34,537 nt of DNA, taken from assembly GCA_007133615.1 (NCBI GenBank), contig SLMJ01000383.1:1-34537 (forward strand), in the 5' to 3' direction. Position numbers and translations under genes: made by a program. This document shows positions 10,036 through 19,925 of this stretch, one piece after another; the stretch's first letter is position 1, and every line of letters starts with the position of its first letter. A model generated the notes under the pieces. It did no database searches. It had not been told where the DNA came from and saw nothing but the letters and a program-made list of their open reading frames with translations. The stretch is from Thermomicrobiaceae bacterium (GTDB taxonomy: Bacteria; Chloroflexota; Chloroflexia; Thermomicrobiales; Thermomicrobiaceae).

Positions 10036-13000
10036 ATGACTGCCAGACCGGACCAGACGGTACACCGCGCTGATTTGCTTGTCGGGCGTGACCGGGAGCA
10101 GAGCGAGCTCTCCCGGGCGTTTTCCCGTGTCTCCACCGAGGGTGCCGGGATGGTGCTCATCAGCGGAGAACCGGGGATCGGAAAATCCCGGCTTCTTCGT
10201 GAGTTTCTCGCCGGCTTGAACGATGAAGCGACGGTCATCAACGCGGTAGTCTGGGAGGATACCTCCACACCCTTCATGCCGCTACAGTCTGCATTCCGGG
10301 CTCTATCCTCTGATCCGCCTCCAGGCTGGGAAGACGCGCTCGTCCGTGCGGACCTTTCCGATGCCGTCACCCAGACGCTCTCATTAGCCGCAGGTTCAAT
10401 CGATTCGACTACGAGGCAACGACTGCCTGATCAGTACACGATCGCCCTGCAGCATCTAGCGGAGCATCGACCGGTCGTCTTCGTGCTGGATGATGCTCAG
10501 TGGGCCAGCGAACCGGATCTCAATTTCGTCCGCTATCTGCTGCGAACGTCGGCGCGATTACCGATTCTGGTTGTGCTGAGTTACCGGGACACCGAGCTCA
10601 ATTCGTCGCACCCCTTGCAGGCTCTGATTCGCGATGCTTATCGCGAGGTGGGCGCCACCCGGATCTCCCTCTCTCGATTGGACGAGCATGGTGCCCGGCA
10701 ATTGATCGGCAACGTTCTGGACTCGCCTGCTCACACGGTCTCCCGTGGGCTTGCCCAGGCGATTCAGCAGGAGGCGGAAGGCGTGCCGTTCTTCATCGAA
10801 GAGCTGGTCCTGCATCTGGCTGAAATCGGCTCGCTCCAGCGGCGTGGAAGGTCCTGGGAGTTGATCGAGGACGCTGGAATCGCGATTCCGCAGAGTGTTC
10901 GGGCCGTCATCGGGCATCGGCTCGGAATGCTTCCAGCCGATGCGAGGGAGACACTGTCGGTTGCCGCCGTGATCGGGAACGAGTTCCCGCTCGATCTGGT
11001 GGTCGATGTCACCGGGCGGATCAGCAATACGGGTCGACAGGACGTGGGATCCCATCTCGATGATGCGGTTCAGCGGAGCCTGCTCGTCGCCCGTCCGCTG
11101 GAGCGGGGCCATTACCGCGATGAACGGCTCTCATTTGCCCATGATCAGATCCGGGATGTCCTCTATAGCGAACTCAATGCGATCCGGAGGCGCATCCTGC
11201 ACCAGGCCGTTGGCGAGGTGCTCGAAGAATCGGGAAATCCATCGGATCCCGGCTATCATGCAGCACTTGCCTATCACTTTGGTGCCGGTGAGGATATCGA
11301 GCGTGCGTCGGTATATGCAGAGTCGGCTGGAGATTGTGCTGCCGCGCTTGGCGCATCCCGGGAAGCTGTCAACCATTACTCAGCAGCTCTGGAGATCCAC
11401 ACCCTGCGGAGAACCGGAGAAGCGGTCGACCCCGACGCCCATCAACGAGAGCTCCGACTGCTGCAGAAGCGAGAAGCCGCACTGGAACACTCTGGCGACC
11501 AGCGATCGCAATGGCAGGACCTGCAGCGCTGGAATCGGCTCGCGCAGGAAGTCGATGACACCGCGCACCGCCGTGCTTCGACTGATCGCATGGCGCAGTT
11601 CGCGATCGCACGAGGCGATAGCGGCGATGCCCGTCACTATGCTGAAACGCTGCGTGAGCTGGCAGACGAGGACCGGGACTGGCTGCGGATCGCCCGGATT
11701 CGACTCGGCGAAGCATCGAGTGGACGAACCATCGGTGACCCGGCACGTCTGTATCGTTCTGAGGATGATCTTCGTGATGCCTATGGCCATTTCTCCGGGT
11801 CGCTGGAGCTTGCCGATGCGTCGCTTCCCGTCTATCCCCTCCTGATTCTGGAGCTCGGGATGATCGAGTGGGAGCTTGCTGGGGAGGATGATCGCCAGGC
11901 GCGTGCTGATGCCCGGGCCCGAATAACAGAGGCGCTGGACGTGTTCCGGCAGCGAAATGATGATCGCGGCGAGGTTACCGCACTGATCGCGCTGGCGTAC
12001 CGGCGGGTTGTGAATTTCAATGAAGCGACCGATGGCGTCCCGTTTGTCGCGTTTCTCGAGGAGATCCGAAGGCTTCGCAGCGAAGAGCGCAGCCTGATCC
12101 GGGAGAGTGAACGAGCAAGAAACGAAGCGCGGGCCGCACTGGCAGTTCACATTCATTGCCGTGAGTTCGGCATGCCGGAACGTGCGCTTGAGCGAGGGCT
12201 CGATGCGCTCAACTGGGCCGAAGCGGCGGGCGACCGGCGGATTGCGTTCTACGCGCTCGGCGGGTTGAGCCAGACGGAGCTGACACTTGGCCGACCGGCC
12301 AATGCGCTCGATTTCGCGGAACGCGCGATGGCCATTGTAGAGAATCGATCGCCCCGGGTTGTCGGCCTTCGCGCCAACCAGTGGCTTGCGACTGCCTCTA
12401 TCGCTGCCGGAGTCAGCCAGCGGGGTATCGATTTGCTTCAGGACGCCGGACCGATCGATACGCTGGCGGATGCAGGTCCGACAGGCCTCGACGCACTGGT
12501 CGCTCACGCCCGCGCGCTGGTCGACCTGGCCGAGGATTCCCGCTATCCGAAGGTTCTGGAAATCGTCGATCGAGTCGAGCAAGCGATCGCCGGAATTCCG
12601 GGGAGCATTCCGTGGGGTGTCGATGCGCTGCTTATCCGGTCCGCGGTGCATCGGGCTCAGGGAAACGCTGAACTGGCCCTGATCGATGCCCAGACCGCCC
12701 TGGCACGACTGCGGGAGCGCGGGGTCGGTCTGTGGCGACTCCATCTGGAGACGTCATACCGGATGGCACGATCGCTGGTGGACCTTGGTCGTTCCGCAGA
12801 AGCAATCGAGCACCTGGTCAACGCTGCTGGCATGTTGCACAGGACAGCGGATCGAATTGGCGATCCCGGCCTGCGTGCCAGCTTCATCGAACAGGTTTCG
12901 CTGCACCATGATCTGTACCATCTGGCGGTTGAGGCCGGGGTCTGGCCGGGCGAAGTCGTCTCTCAAGAACCGAGGCCCCGCCCCGGTGGGTTGAGTCCAC

Positions 13001-13176
13001 GTGAGGTGGAAGTGCTCCGGCTCGTGGCGATCGGCAAGACCAATCGGGACATATCAGACGAGCTGTTCATCTCCGAAAAAACGGTGGCCCGACACTTGAC
13101 GAACATCTTCAACAAGATCGGGACTGAATCCCGCACCCAGGCTGCGGCCTGGGCGTACCGCAACGCGCTGGCGTGA
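10036..13176 (+). CDS. LuxR-family regulator with N-terminal AAA/NTPase domain (LAL/MalT-like)
   Basis: [14 protein letters not shown]...[16 protein letters not shown] (Walker A), [16 protein letters not shown] (Walker B); C-terminal Lux[48 protein letters not shown]. Confidence 0.93.
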   Translation: MTARPDQTVHRADLLVGRDREQSELSRAFSRVSTEGAGMVLISGEPGIGKSRLLREFLAGLNDEATVINAVVWEDTSTPFMPLQSAFRALSSDPPPGWEDALVRADLSDAVTQTLSLAAGSIDSTTRQRLPDQYTIALQHLAEHRPVVFVLDDAQWASEPDLNFVRYLLRTSARLPILVVLSYRDTELNSSHPLQALIRDAYREVGATRISLSRLDEHGARQLIGNVLDSPAHTVSRGLAQAIQQEAEGVPFFIEELVLHLAEIGSLQRRGRSWELIEDAGIAIPQSVRAVIGHRLGMLPADARETLSVAAVIGNEFPLDLVVDVTGRISNTGRQDVGSHLDDAVQRSLLVARPLERGHYRDERLSFAHDQIRDVLYSELNAIRRRILHQAVGEVLEESGNPSDPGYHAALAYHFGAGEDIERASVYAESAGDCAAALGASREAVNHYSAALEIHTLRRTGEAVDPDAHQRELRLLQKREAALEHSGDQRSQWQDLQRWNRLAQEVDDTAHRRASTDRMAQFAIARGDSGDARHYAETLRELADEDRDWLRIARIRLGEASSGRTIGDPARLYRSEDDLRDAYGHFSGSLELADASLPVYPLLILELGMIEWELAGEDDRQARADARARITEALDVFRQRNDDRGEVTALIALAYRRVVNFNEATDGVPFVAFLEEIRRLRSEERSLIRESERARNEARAALAVHIHCREFGMPERALERGLDALNWAEAAGDRRIAFYALGGLSQTELTLGRPANALDFAERAMAIVENRSPRVVGLRANQWLATASIAAGVSQRGIDLLQDAGPIDTLADAGPTGLDALVAHARALVDLAEDSRYPKVLEIVDRVEQAIAGIPGSIPWGVDALLIRSAVHRAQGNAELALIDAQTALARLRERGVGLWRLHLETSYRMARSLVDLGRSAEAIEHLVNAAGMLHRTADRIGDPGLRASFIEQVSLHHDLYHLAVEAGVWPGEVVSQEPRPRPGGLSPREVEVLRLVAIGKTNRDISDELFISEKTVARHLTNIFNKIGTESRTQAAAWAYRNALA

Positions 13177-13266
13177 ACCGCGTGCTGGTATCAGTTACAA
13201 CTCATGCGTGCTAGCATGTATTGTGTGTGGGTTCGCACCGTGACACAAGTGAAGAAAGGGGAGGAA

Positions 13267-14388
13267 ATGGCAGCTCCGTCGATCCGGCTTGGAATGCACG
13301 TTCCGGCAAAGCCGCCCGTAGGTGATATCAAGAATGCCGTTCGTCTGTGCCGGCTCACCGGTCTGGATGCAGCGATGTTCTGGGATCATTTCCAGGATTT
13401 CTTTCCCCAGGTGCTATGGAACGAAGACTTCACCTGGTATGCAAAAGAAAATCCGTGGGCGCACGAGCATTATGAGTATCAAGTGCTGCTCGGATATCTC
13501 TCCGGGGTCGCCGGAAACCTCCAACTCGGCGTGGGAGTGACGGAACCGCTACGCCGACATCCTGTTCTCCTCGCGCAAGCGATGATGACGCTCTCACACA
13601 TGACGAAGCGCCCGCCGATTCTGGGAATCGGAGCCGGGGAACGGGAGAACACCGAACCATACGGAGTACCGATGGAGAAGCCGGTTGGAAAGCTCGAGGA
13701 GGCACTCCAGATCGTGCAACAGTGCTATACCGCCCGTGGGCCGTTTAGCTTCTCCGGAGAGCATTTCCAGCTGGATAATGCCGTGATGGATCTAATCCCG
13801 GGTGATGGCAAGACCCCACCGGTCTGGATCGCAGCCCATGGACCGAGAATGCTTCGACTGACCGGTCAATATGGAGACGGCTGGCATCCGACCTTTATAT
13901 CGTCCGCTGAAGAGTATGGCGATCGACTTTCGACCATTCGACGTCATGCAAGGGAAGCCGGGCGCGATCCAGACGCGATTGTCCCGTCGATGCAGGTTGC
14001 CACCATCATTGCACCAACGGATGAACGTGCTCGCGAAATTCTCAAAACGCGCGCTGCCAGATTTCTTGGTCTGATGACGCCGGATGAAGTATTCCGGTCC
14101 GCGGGGATGACGCACCCGCTCGGTGCGGGCTTCCGCGGCTATGTCGACATTAAACCCGAGGAAATGGACGCAGACGTCCTCGAAAATGCGCTGGATCAGG
14201 TGCCGGTTGAGTTCCTGGAAGAAACGCTAATCTGGGGATCTCCCGAACGGGTTGCCGGAGCTCTTCAGGAATACGGCGAAGCGGGACTACGACATGTCGT
14301 AATCTCTCCAGTATCGGTTCTACACTCGAAAGAGATTATGAATTACCTGCCTCGCGGCCTGTTCAGCCTACGCCGCAAATTGCATTAG
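13267..14388 (+). CDS. LLM-class (F420/flavin-dependent) oxidoreductase
   Basis: MAAPSIRLGMHVPAKPPVGDIKNAVRLCRLTGLDAAMFWDHFQDF...LGIGAGERENTEPYGVPMEKPVGKLEEALQIV...PVWIAAHGPRMLRLTGQYGDGWHP. ATG at 13267 with SD GGGGAGG; track start at 13204 less likely. Confidence 0.92.
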   Translation: MAAPSIRLGMHVPAKPPVGDIKNAVRLCRLTGLDAAMFWDHFQDFFPQVLWNEDFTWYAKENPWAHEHYEYQVLLGYLSGVAGNLQLGVGVTEPLRRHPVLLAQAMMTLSHMTKRPPILGIGAGERENTEPYGVPMEKPVGKLEEALQIVQQCYTARGPFSFSGEHFQLDNAVMDLIPGDGKTPPVWIAAHGPRMLRLTGQYGDGWHPTFISSAEEYGDRLSTIRRHAREAGRDPDAIVPSMQVATIIAPTDERAREILKTRAARFLGLMTPDEVFRSAGMTHPLGAGFRGYVDIKPEEMDADVLENALDQVPVEFLEETLIWGSPERVAGALQEYGEAGLRHVVISPVSVLHSKEIMNYLPRGLFSLRRKLH

Positions 14389-14464
14389 TCCGGCGGAGGT
14401 TTACCGGGGGAATGATTGGAAATTGCGCACCGCGCAGTATGTGCCGCGAGCATTCGCGCATTAC

Positions 14465-14485
14465 TGTGGTTTCTAAACAACCACA
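14465..14485. promoter_or_regulatory. Perfect dyad TGTGGTT-N7-AACCACA, candidate operator
   Basis: Seven-bp perfect inverted arms, immediately upstream of a TATAAA hexamer at 14493. Confidence 0.5.
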
Positions 14486-14500
14486 AATGGTGTATAAAAG

Positions 14501-14582
14501 GGGTAATCCCAGCCCGGGGTTAAACCGAGCTGGGACTATCCGACCCGTCGCCCGGTAGGTGCCCACCGGGCGGCGCCTTTTT
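14501..14582 (+). ncRNA. Candidate structured small RNA: 13-bp stem-loop plus intrinsic terminator
   Basis: GGGTAATCCCAGC (14501-14513) pairs with GCTGGGACTATCC (14529-14541), with one G-U and one A-C. It is followed by terminator stem CGTCGCCCGGT/ACCGGGCGGCG (14546-14556/14565-14575) and CCTTTTT. Confidence 0.45.
14546..14582 (+). terminator. Rho-independent terminator
   Basis: 11-bp GC-rich stem with one G-U, 8-nt loop AGGTGCCC, then CCTTTTT. Confidence 0.8.
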
Positions 14583-14604
14583 CCCCGACCTTGTCTATAG
14601 CATA

Positions 14605-14631
14605 TTGAATGCCCTGCGGGTCTGCTATGAT
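14605..14631 (+). promoter_or_regulatory. Candidate promoter of the FtsX-type ABC operon: TTGAAT - 15 bp - extended -10 TGcTATGAT
   Basis: Hexamers read directly; downstream of the terminator and about 215 nt upstream of ATG 14854. The 15-bp spacer is short. Confidence 0.4.
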
Positions 14632-14853
14632 AGATCAGTCCCGTATTGATCGACTCATGGCCCGATTATCACCGGTACAAATGGATGATGGTACCGGTCA
14701 TTCTGTCCCGGACCTGGTCAACGTGTTCGATGCGGCGTCGTTTCCTGTCAAGAGCACGATTGACCGAAGGATCAGACCTGTGCGTTAATCGGCTTCGTGT
14801 TCGGAAACACGCGTTGAATAGCGACTATTACCGGGAAAGGCGAACACGCCTTC

Positions 14854-17800
14854 ATGCCGTTTGGGCTGGGACTCCTCAGGACCGTTCTCCGTCGGATTCG
14901 GGCCGACTGGGCTGTGTTGCTTGCCTCTGCAGTCACACTTCTGCTGGCCGCTATGCTGGTCAGTTCCGCACCGATCTACTCCCGAGCGGTCAACGACGCC
15001 GGACTTCAGCGTTCGCTCAATGATGCGGACGTGCCGGCTTCCCATGTCGAGGTTTCCGGTCGCTTTCACGGCGGGAACTTCGCCAGTGCAGACGAACTCG
15101 TGTCCGAGGAAACGAGCCGCCTCCGGGCTGCCGCCGAGGCGGATCTCTATCGCTACGGACAGTCCGATTCCTTCGCCTTTCCCGATCAGGAAGACGTACG
15201 AGACCTCACCGTCTTCGCCTTCTATCAGTCTCTGGAGGACTACGCGAGTCTTCTGGAAGGAGATTGGCCGGAATCGACTGATGCTCCGTACCAGGTCGCT
15301 ATTTCGGCCGATACTGCGGAGTATCGCGACCTGGCGGTTGGCGATGAACTGAGCGTCGAGTACCGGCACGAGGGCGACTACGAAGTCCCGGTCGTTGTCG
15401 CCGGCATCTATCAGGTCGAAGACCCATCACACCCGCACTGGTACGAGAGCGAACTGGACACTAGCGGCTTCAGTGAAGGGCAATCGTTCGACACGTACGG
15501 CCCGCTCGTTGTGACGCCTGCGGTGTTTTTCGAGGCCGCGACCCCTCGAACGTCCTCCGTCAGCTGGCGACTCTTTCCGAATTTCGATGAGATGACAACC
15601 TCTACCGCCCCGACAGTTCGTCGGGAGACGAATCGTCTGAGCAGCCGGATCAGTAACGAGGAGTTCTTCGGGGGTCGGCTGAACGTCTCGACCCAGCTCA
15701 ATACACTGATAGCGCGCATCGAGCGGTCGTTGCTGGTGACCCAGGCGAGTGTGACGATCGTGATCGTGCAACTGGCGATCCTGGCAGGCTATGCGCTTGT
15801 TCTGACATCCCGGTTGATCGTTGACCATCGCCAGGTTGAAACAGTGGTACTGCGGGCGCGAGGCGCATCTTCGAAACAGCTCTTCCAGTTGTCACTTCTG
15901 GAGTCAGTCTGTATCGCATTACCGCTGGTGTTGCTGGCGCCGATCCTGTCGATGGGGGCGTTGCATTTCTTCAATCTCTACGGCCCGCTGGCCGACATCA
16001 ACCTGATAATCGAGCCGAGGATCAGTTCTGGCGCTTATCTGGCGTCGGTCGTGACCGGCCTTGTCGGTGTGCTTCTCATCTCCCTGCCTGTCTTGCGGGA
16101 GGGAGAGGCGACCCCGGGTGGGCAGGCGTTTCGGCATCGGCAGGACTCGGAGAGCCTCTGGCAGCGCGCCGGGATCGACATCGCTGTCCTGGTCGTCGCG
16201 GCGATCGGTTTCTTCCAGCTTCGCCAGTACAGCAGCACGATTACCCAGACCGTAGAAGGGCGCCTCGGAATCGATCCACTGCTGGTCGCGGCGCCGGCCA
16301 TCGGACTGATCGCCGGGGCGATTCTCGCGCTGCGGATCGTTCCGCTGCTGGCGCGGCTCGCGGATCGAGTTGCTGCTCGTCAGAAAGCGGCGCTGATTGC
16401 GCTCGGTTCCTGGCAGATCGCCCGACGGCCGCTGGTGTACAGCCGGGCAATGCTTCTGCTGTTGCTCGCGATCGGAATCGGTATCTTCACTACTGCCTAC
16501 ACGCAGACATGGCAGCAGTCGCAGATCGATCAGGCCAACCACCGGATCGGTGCGGACATCCGGGTCCAGCCGGATACACGGATGTCTCGTACCGTTGACC
16601 CGTTGACGTTGACCGAGGCCCACCATCGGCTGGATGGCGTCCAGGCATCGATGCCGGTCAATGAGCGACTCGAGCAGTTTGGTGATGTTCGCGATCTCGG
16701 TTCGCTCATCATGGTCGATACCGAGTACGCCGAGGAAACGGTGCTCTTGCGGGACGATTTGCACCCGTCTGGGTACGGAGATCTGCTGCAGGAGATGCGC
16801 GACGCCCGGCCACAGCTCGATGCGGCGATGCTTCCGGGTGAACCAGCCAGGATTGCGCTGCGCGCAAGCGTTGAGGCTGATATCCGGGAGGACGACGCCG
16901 AGGTCGAACCATCAGATCGAAACATCGAAATCCTGCTGACGCTGGTCGACGGTGAAGGATACAAGCATCGCGTTTCCATGGGTGATGTCCACCCCGATGA
17001 CGGCGAAGTCGAGATGACTGCCGATCTCACGGACGATCTCGGTGACGGTACGATCACGCGCCCGGCGTATCCGCTGGCGATCAGCGCGATCGAGTTCGCC
17101 ACGCTGGGACCGCTGGGTGGTGAGAACCGGGGGACAGTGCAGGTATCAGACTGGCGCGTTTCTGAAGACCCGGATGGCGACGACTGGCAACAGATCCCGC
17201 CTGACGACCTCACGGCGCCGAACTGGCAGTCCTCGACCCATGAATTCAGCAGCAGCACCTACGCCGAGATGGCGATCGACGCCTTCGACGAGACATTGAC
17301 CGTTACCTACGAAGCGAGCGCCACATCTCAGGTAGCCATCCGGCTCGCGACGATGCGAATCTCAACGCCGACCCCGGAGGTTGACGGTGGCGTTCCGGTG
17401 TTGATCAGCGGACCATTGCAGCAACTCGGTGATTACAGCGTCGGCGACTCGGTTCTCGTTCCGATCGGTGGTTTCGCGTTCGATGGCCAGGTGGCAGGGG
17501 TGATTGATGCGTTTCCAGGCACGAACGCGCATTCTGTTCCTGCGGTGGTTGTCGACCTTCCAACCGTGGTGGCTCTGAACGAGCGTCCGGCACAGTCGCC
17601 CTTCGGCCCGACCGAACGCTGGCTGGCGCTGGGCGGTGGAGACGTTGATGAACTTGTCGAGCAGTTACAGGTCCAGCCGTACACATCCCGGAACGTCAAT
17701 GCGAGTGATCAACGAGCCGCGGAGTTACAGCAGGATCCGGTTGCACTCGGAACGCTCGGCGCTCTGACGCTCGGCTTCGTCTCGGCGACAGCCGTGGCCG

Positions 17801-18174
17801 GTGCGGGCATCATGGCCAGCACCGCGGGTTCGGCCAGGCAACGGATGAACGAGTTCCTGCTCATGCGGGCGATCGGACTCTCCCCACGACAGCTAACCGG
17901 CTGGCTCTTTCTGGAAAACAGCCTGTTGATCATACTCGGGGTTATCGGAGGGACGCTGCTCGGATTGTTGCTGGGCTGGCTGGTGCTGCCGCTGATTTCG
18001 TTGACGCAGACAGCCGCGCAGGTCTTCCCGGGCGTACAGGTCGTTATCCCCTGGGGGACTATCGGGCTGCTTCAAGCCGCCGGGATCGGGTTGCTGATTC
18101 TCCTGACGATTGCGCTCGGCATCGTGGTTCGGCGAAGTGGCCTGGGAGAGTCGCTGCGGGTGAAAGATGACTGA
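14854..18174 (+). CDS. FtsX/MacB-type ABC transporter permease, large (1106 aa)
   Basis: N-terminal TM followed by a long extracytoplasmic region, mid-protein TM block (LLVTQASVTIVIVQLAILAGYALVLTSRLI...LRARGASSKQLFQLSLLE), C-terminal TM block (FLLMRAIGLSPRQLTGWLFLENSLLIILGVIGGTLLGLLLGWLVLPL). Confidence 0.88.
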   Translation: MPFGLGLLRTVLRRIRADWAVLLASAVTLLLAAMLVSSAPIYSRAVNDAGLQRSLNDADVPASHVEVSGRFHGGNFASADELVSEETSRLRAAAEADLYRYGQSDSFAFPDQEDVRDLTVFAFYQSLEDYASLLEGDWPESTDAPYQVAISADTAEYRDLAVGDELSVEYRHEGDYEVPVVVAGIYQVEDPSHPHWYESELDTSGFSEGQSFDTYGPLVVTPAVFFEAATPRTSSVSWRLFPNFDEMTTSTAPTVRRETNRLSSRISNEEFFGGRLNVSTQLNTLIARIERSLLVTQASVTIVIVQLAILAGYALVLTSRLIVDHRQVETVVLRARGASSKQLFQLSLLESVCIALPLVLLAPILSMGALHFFNLYGPLADINLIIEPRISSGAYLASVVTGLVGVLLISLPVLREGEATPGGQAFRHRQDSESLWQRAGIDIAVLVVAAIGFFQLRQYSSTITQTVEGRLGIDPLLVAAPAIGLIAGAILALRIVPLLARLADRVAARQKAALIALGSWQIARRPLVYSRAMLLLLLAIGIGIFTTAYTQTWQQSQIDQANHRIGADIRVQPDTRMSRTVDPLTLTEAHHRLDGVQASMPVNERLEQFGDVRDLGSLIMVDTEYAEETVLLRDDLHPSGYGDLLQEMRDARPQLDAAMLPGEPARIALRASVEADIREDDAEVEPSDRNIEILLTLVDGEGYKHRVSMGDVHPDDGEVEMTADLTDDLGDGTITRPAYPLAISAIEFATLGPLGGENRGTVQVSDWRVSEDPDGDDWQQIPPDDLTAPNWQSSTHEFSSSTYAEMAIDAFDETLTVTYEASATSQVAIRLATMRISTPTPEVDGGVPVLISGPLQQLGDYSVGDSVLVPIGGFAFDGQVAGVIDAFPGTNAHSVPAVVVDLPTVVALNERPAQSPFGPTERWLALGGGDVDELVEQLQVQPYTSRNVNASDQRAAELQQDPVALGTLGALTLGFVSATAVAGAGIMASTAGSARQRMNEFLLMRAIGLSPRQLTGWLFLENSLLIILGVIGGTLLGLLLGWLVLPLISLTQTAAQVFPGVQVVIPWGTIGLLQAAGIGLLILLTIALGIVVRRSGLGESLRVKDD

Positions 18175-18209
18175 GAAACTCGGACTGGCGCTGCTAGAGG
18201 AGGACGGAC

Positions 18210-19154
18210 ATGTCGTACACCGCGCCTGAGGGACAACAAACGTATCAACCAGGAGCAGCCCGTTCCGGGAAACCACGGATTATCTGCGACAACCTGGTCA
18301 AGATCTACAAGATCGCCGATCTCGAGGTCGTTGCCCTGCAAGGTCTGGACTTGACGGTCGATCCCGGCGAAATGATCGCGATCGTCGGCGCGTCCGGTAG
18401 CGGGAAATCGACGTTGCTGAACATTCTGGGTGGGCTGGATGTCCCATCGGCCGGAACGATCGAGGTCTCCGGCTATGATCTGCTGAACATGAACGAGCAG
18501 GACCGGGTTCAGTATCGAAGTGAGGTTATCGGCTTCATCTGGCAGCAGACCGCTCGCAACCTGCTCCCGTACCTGTCTGCCCGAGAGAACGTGGAGCTCC
18601 CGATGACACTGGCCGGCGCTCCGGGATTCGCCAGCAAAGCGTTCGCGGAAGAGCTGCTGGATGTTGTCGGCCTGTCAGACCGGATGGACCACAAACCGGC
18701 CCAGCTTTCGGGCGGGGAGCAGCAACGCGTGGCGATTGCCGTCGCGCTCGCAAACGGGCCGTCAGTGCTCCTGGCGGACGAGCCGACCGGCGAACTCGAT
18801 ACTGCGACGTCGGCCGAGATCTTCTCGTTGTTCCAGAACGTCCAGCGCGAACTCGACGTCACGATCGTCGTCGTTACGCATGACGTGGAGGTCTCGGACA
18901 AGGTCCAGCGCACTGTTTCTATCCGCGACGGCCGGGTCAGTAGCGAGGTTCTGCGCTTCGAAGATCTTGACGGGGATGGCGACAGCCGGCTTCGGGCAGA
19001 AGAGTACGCTGTCCTCGACAAGGCCGGTCGATTACAGATCCCGTCCGAATTCATCGAAGAATTGCAGCTTGAACGGCGGGTCAGGCTCACCCTCGATCCC
19101 GACCGGGTCAACGTCTTTCCGGATCGTAACGGCCAGCAACGGGAGAAGGAGTAG
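18210..19154 (+). CDS. ABC transporter ATP-binding protein (MacB/LolD type) with C-terminal SpoVT/AbrB-like extension
   Basis: Walker A GASGSGKST, signature [32 protein letters not shown]; tail EYAVLDKAGRLQIPSEFIEELQLERRVRLTLDPDRVNVFPDR. Confidence 0.9.
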   Translation: MSYTAPEGQQTYQPGAARSGKPRIICDNLVKIYKIADLEVVALQGLDLTVDPGEMIAIVGASGSGKSTLLNILGGLDVPSAGTIEVSGYDLLNMNEQDRVQYRSEVIGFIWQQTARNLLPYLSARENVELPMTLAGAPGFASKAFAEELLDVVGLSDRMDHKPAQLSGGEQQRVAIAVALANGPSVLLADEPTGELDTATSAEIFSLFQNVQRELDVTIVVVTHDVEVSDKVQRTVSIRDGRVSSEVLRFEDLDGDGDSRLRAEEYAVLDKAGRLQIPSEFIEELQLERRVRLTLDPDRVNVFPDRNGQQREKE

Positions 19155-19156
19155 AC

Positions 19157-19900
19157 GTGCAACAGCCAGTAGACACCGGCGCGGCGGAACAGCGAGTTCA
19201 GAAGCAGCGCGGCTTCGCACCGACGCTTGTGCATACCGATCAGGTGATCCGGGAATACCCGTCCGGTGAGGGCATCCTGCGCGCGGTCAACAACATCAGC
19301 CTGGATATCCCCGAGCGCCGCCTGGTCTGCATCAAGGGCCGTTCCGGTTCAGGCAAGACCACCCTGCTCAATCTGATCGGCGGTCTCGACCGGCCGTCCT
19401 CCGGGGCGATCTGGCTGGATGGGGACTGGATCTCCGATCTCGGCGAATCCGAGGTCGTCACGATCCGGCGAGACAAGATCGGGTTCGTTTTTCAGACCTT
19501 TGGCCTGATTCCGATCCTCACCGCGACTGAGAACGTGGAAATTCCGCTGCGACTCGCGAAGACTCCGGTCGATGTGCGCGCTGAGCGGGTCGAAGAGGTG
19601 CTCGAGATGGTCGGGCTTGGTGAGCGGGCTCGTCATCGACCACACGAGCTCTCTGGCGGGGAGCAACAGCGGGTTGCCATTGCCCGGGCCCTTGCAAATC
19701 GACCGAAGCTGCTCATCGCGGACGAGCCGACCGGTCAGCTCGACCTGCGAACCGGTCGGACGATTATGCAGCTCATGTATCGACTGGTTCGTGAAACCGG
19801 GTTGAGTGCAGTCGTCGCGACGCACGATCCCACGCTTATCGATCTTGCGGATCGGGTCATCGAGCTGCGGGATGGTGAGCTGGTGAGCGATTCCGGGTAA
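19157..19900 (+). CDS. ABC transporter ATP-binding protein (MacB/LolD type)
   Basis: Walker [10 protein letters not shown], signature [35 protein letters not shown] start 3 nt after the previous stop. Confidence 0.93.
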   Translation: MQQPVDTGAAEQRVQKQRGFAPTLVHTDQVIREYPSGEGILRAVNNISLDIPERRLVCIKGRSGSGKTTLLNLIGGLDRPSSGAIWLDGDWISDLGESEVVTIRRDKIGFVFQTFGLIPILTATENVEIPLRLAKTPVDVRAERVEEVLEMVGLGERARHRPHELSGGEQQRVAIARALANRPKLLIADEPTGQLDLRTGRTIMQLMYRLVRETGLSAVVATHDPTLIDLADRVIELRDGELVSDSG

Positions 19901-19925
19901 TCCCGGTTCGCGTGAGAAGGTATCG

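Noticed and set aside
11380-12744. 454-aa minus-strand ORF
   Set aside because: Antisense shadow of the LuxR-type ATPase regulator (10036..13176), whose motifs span the whole frame; no domain recognised in the antisense translation.
15919-17258. Minus-strand ORFs of 281 and 242 aa
   Set aside because: Antisense to the 1106-aa permease; compositionally biased.
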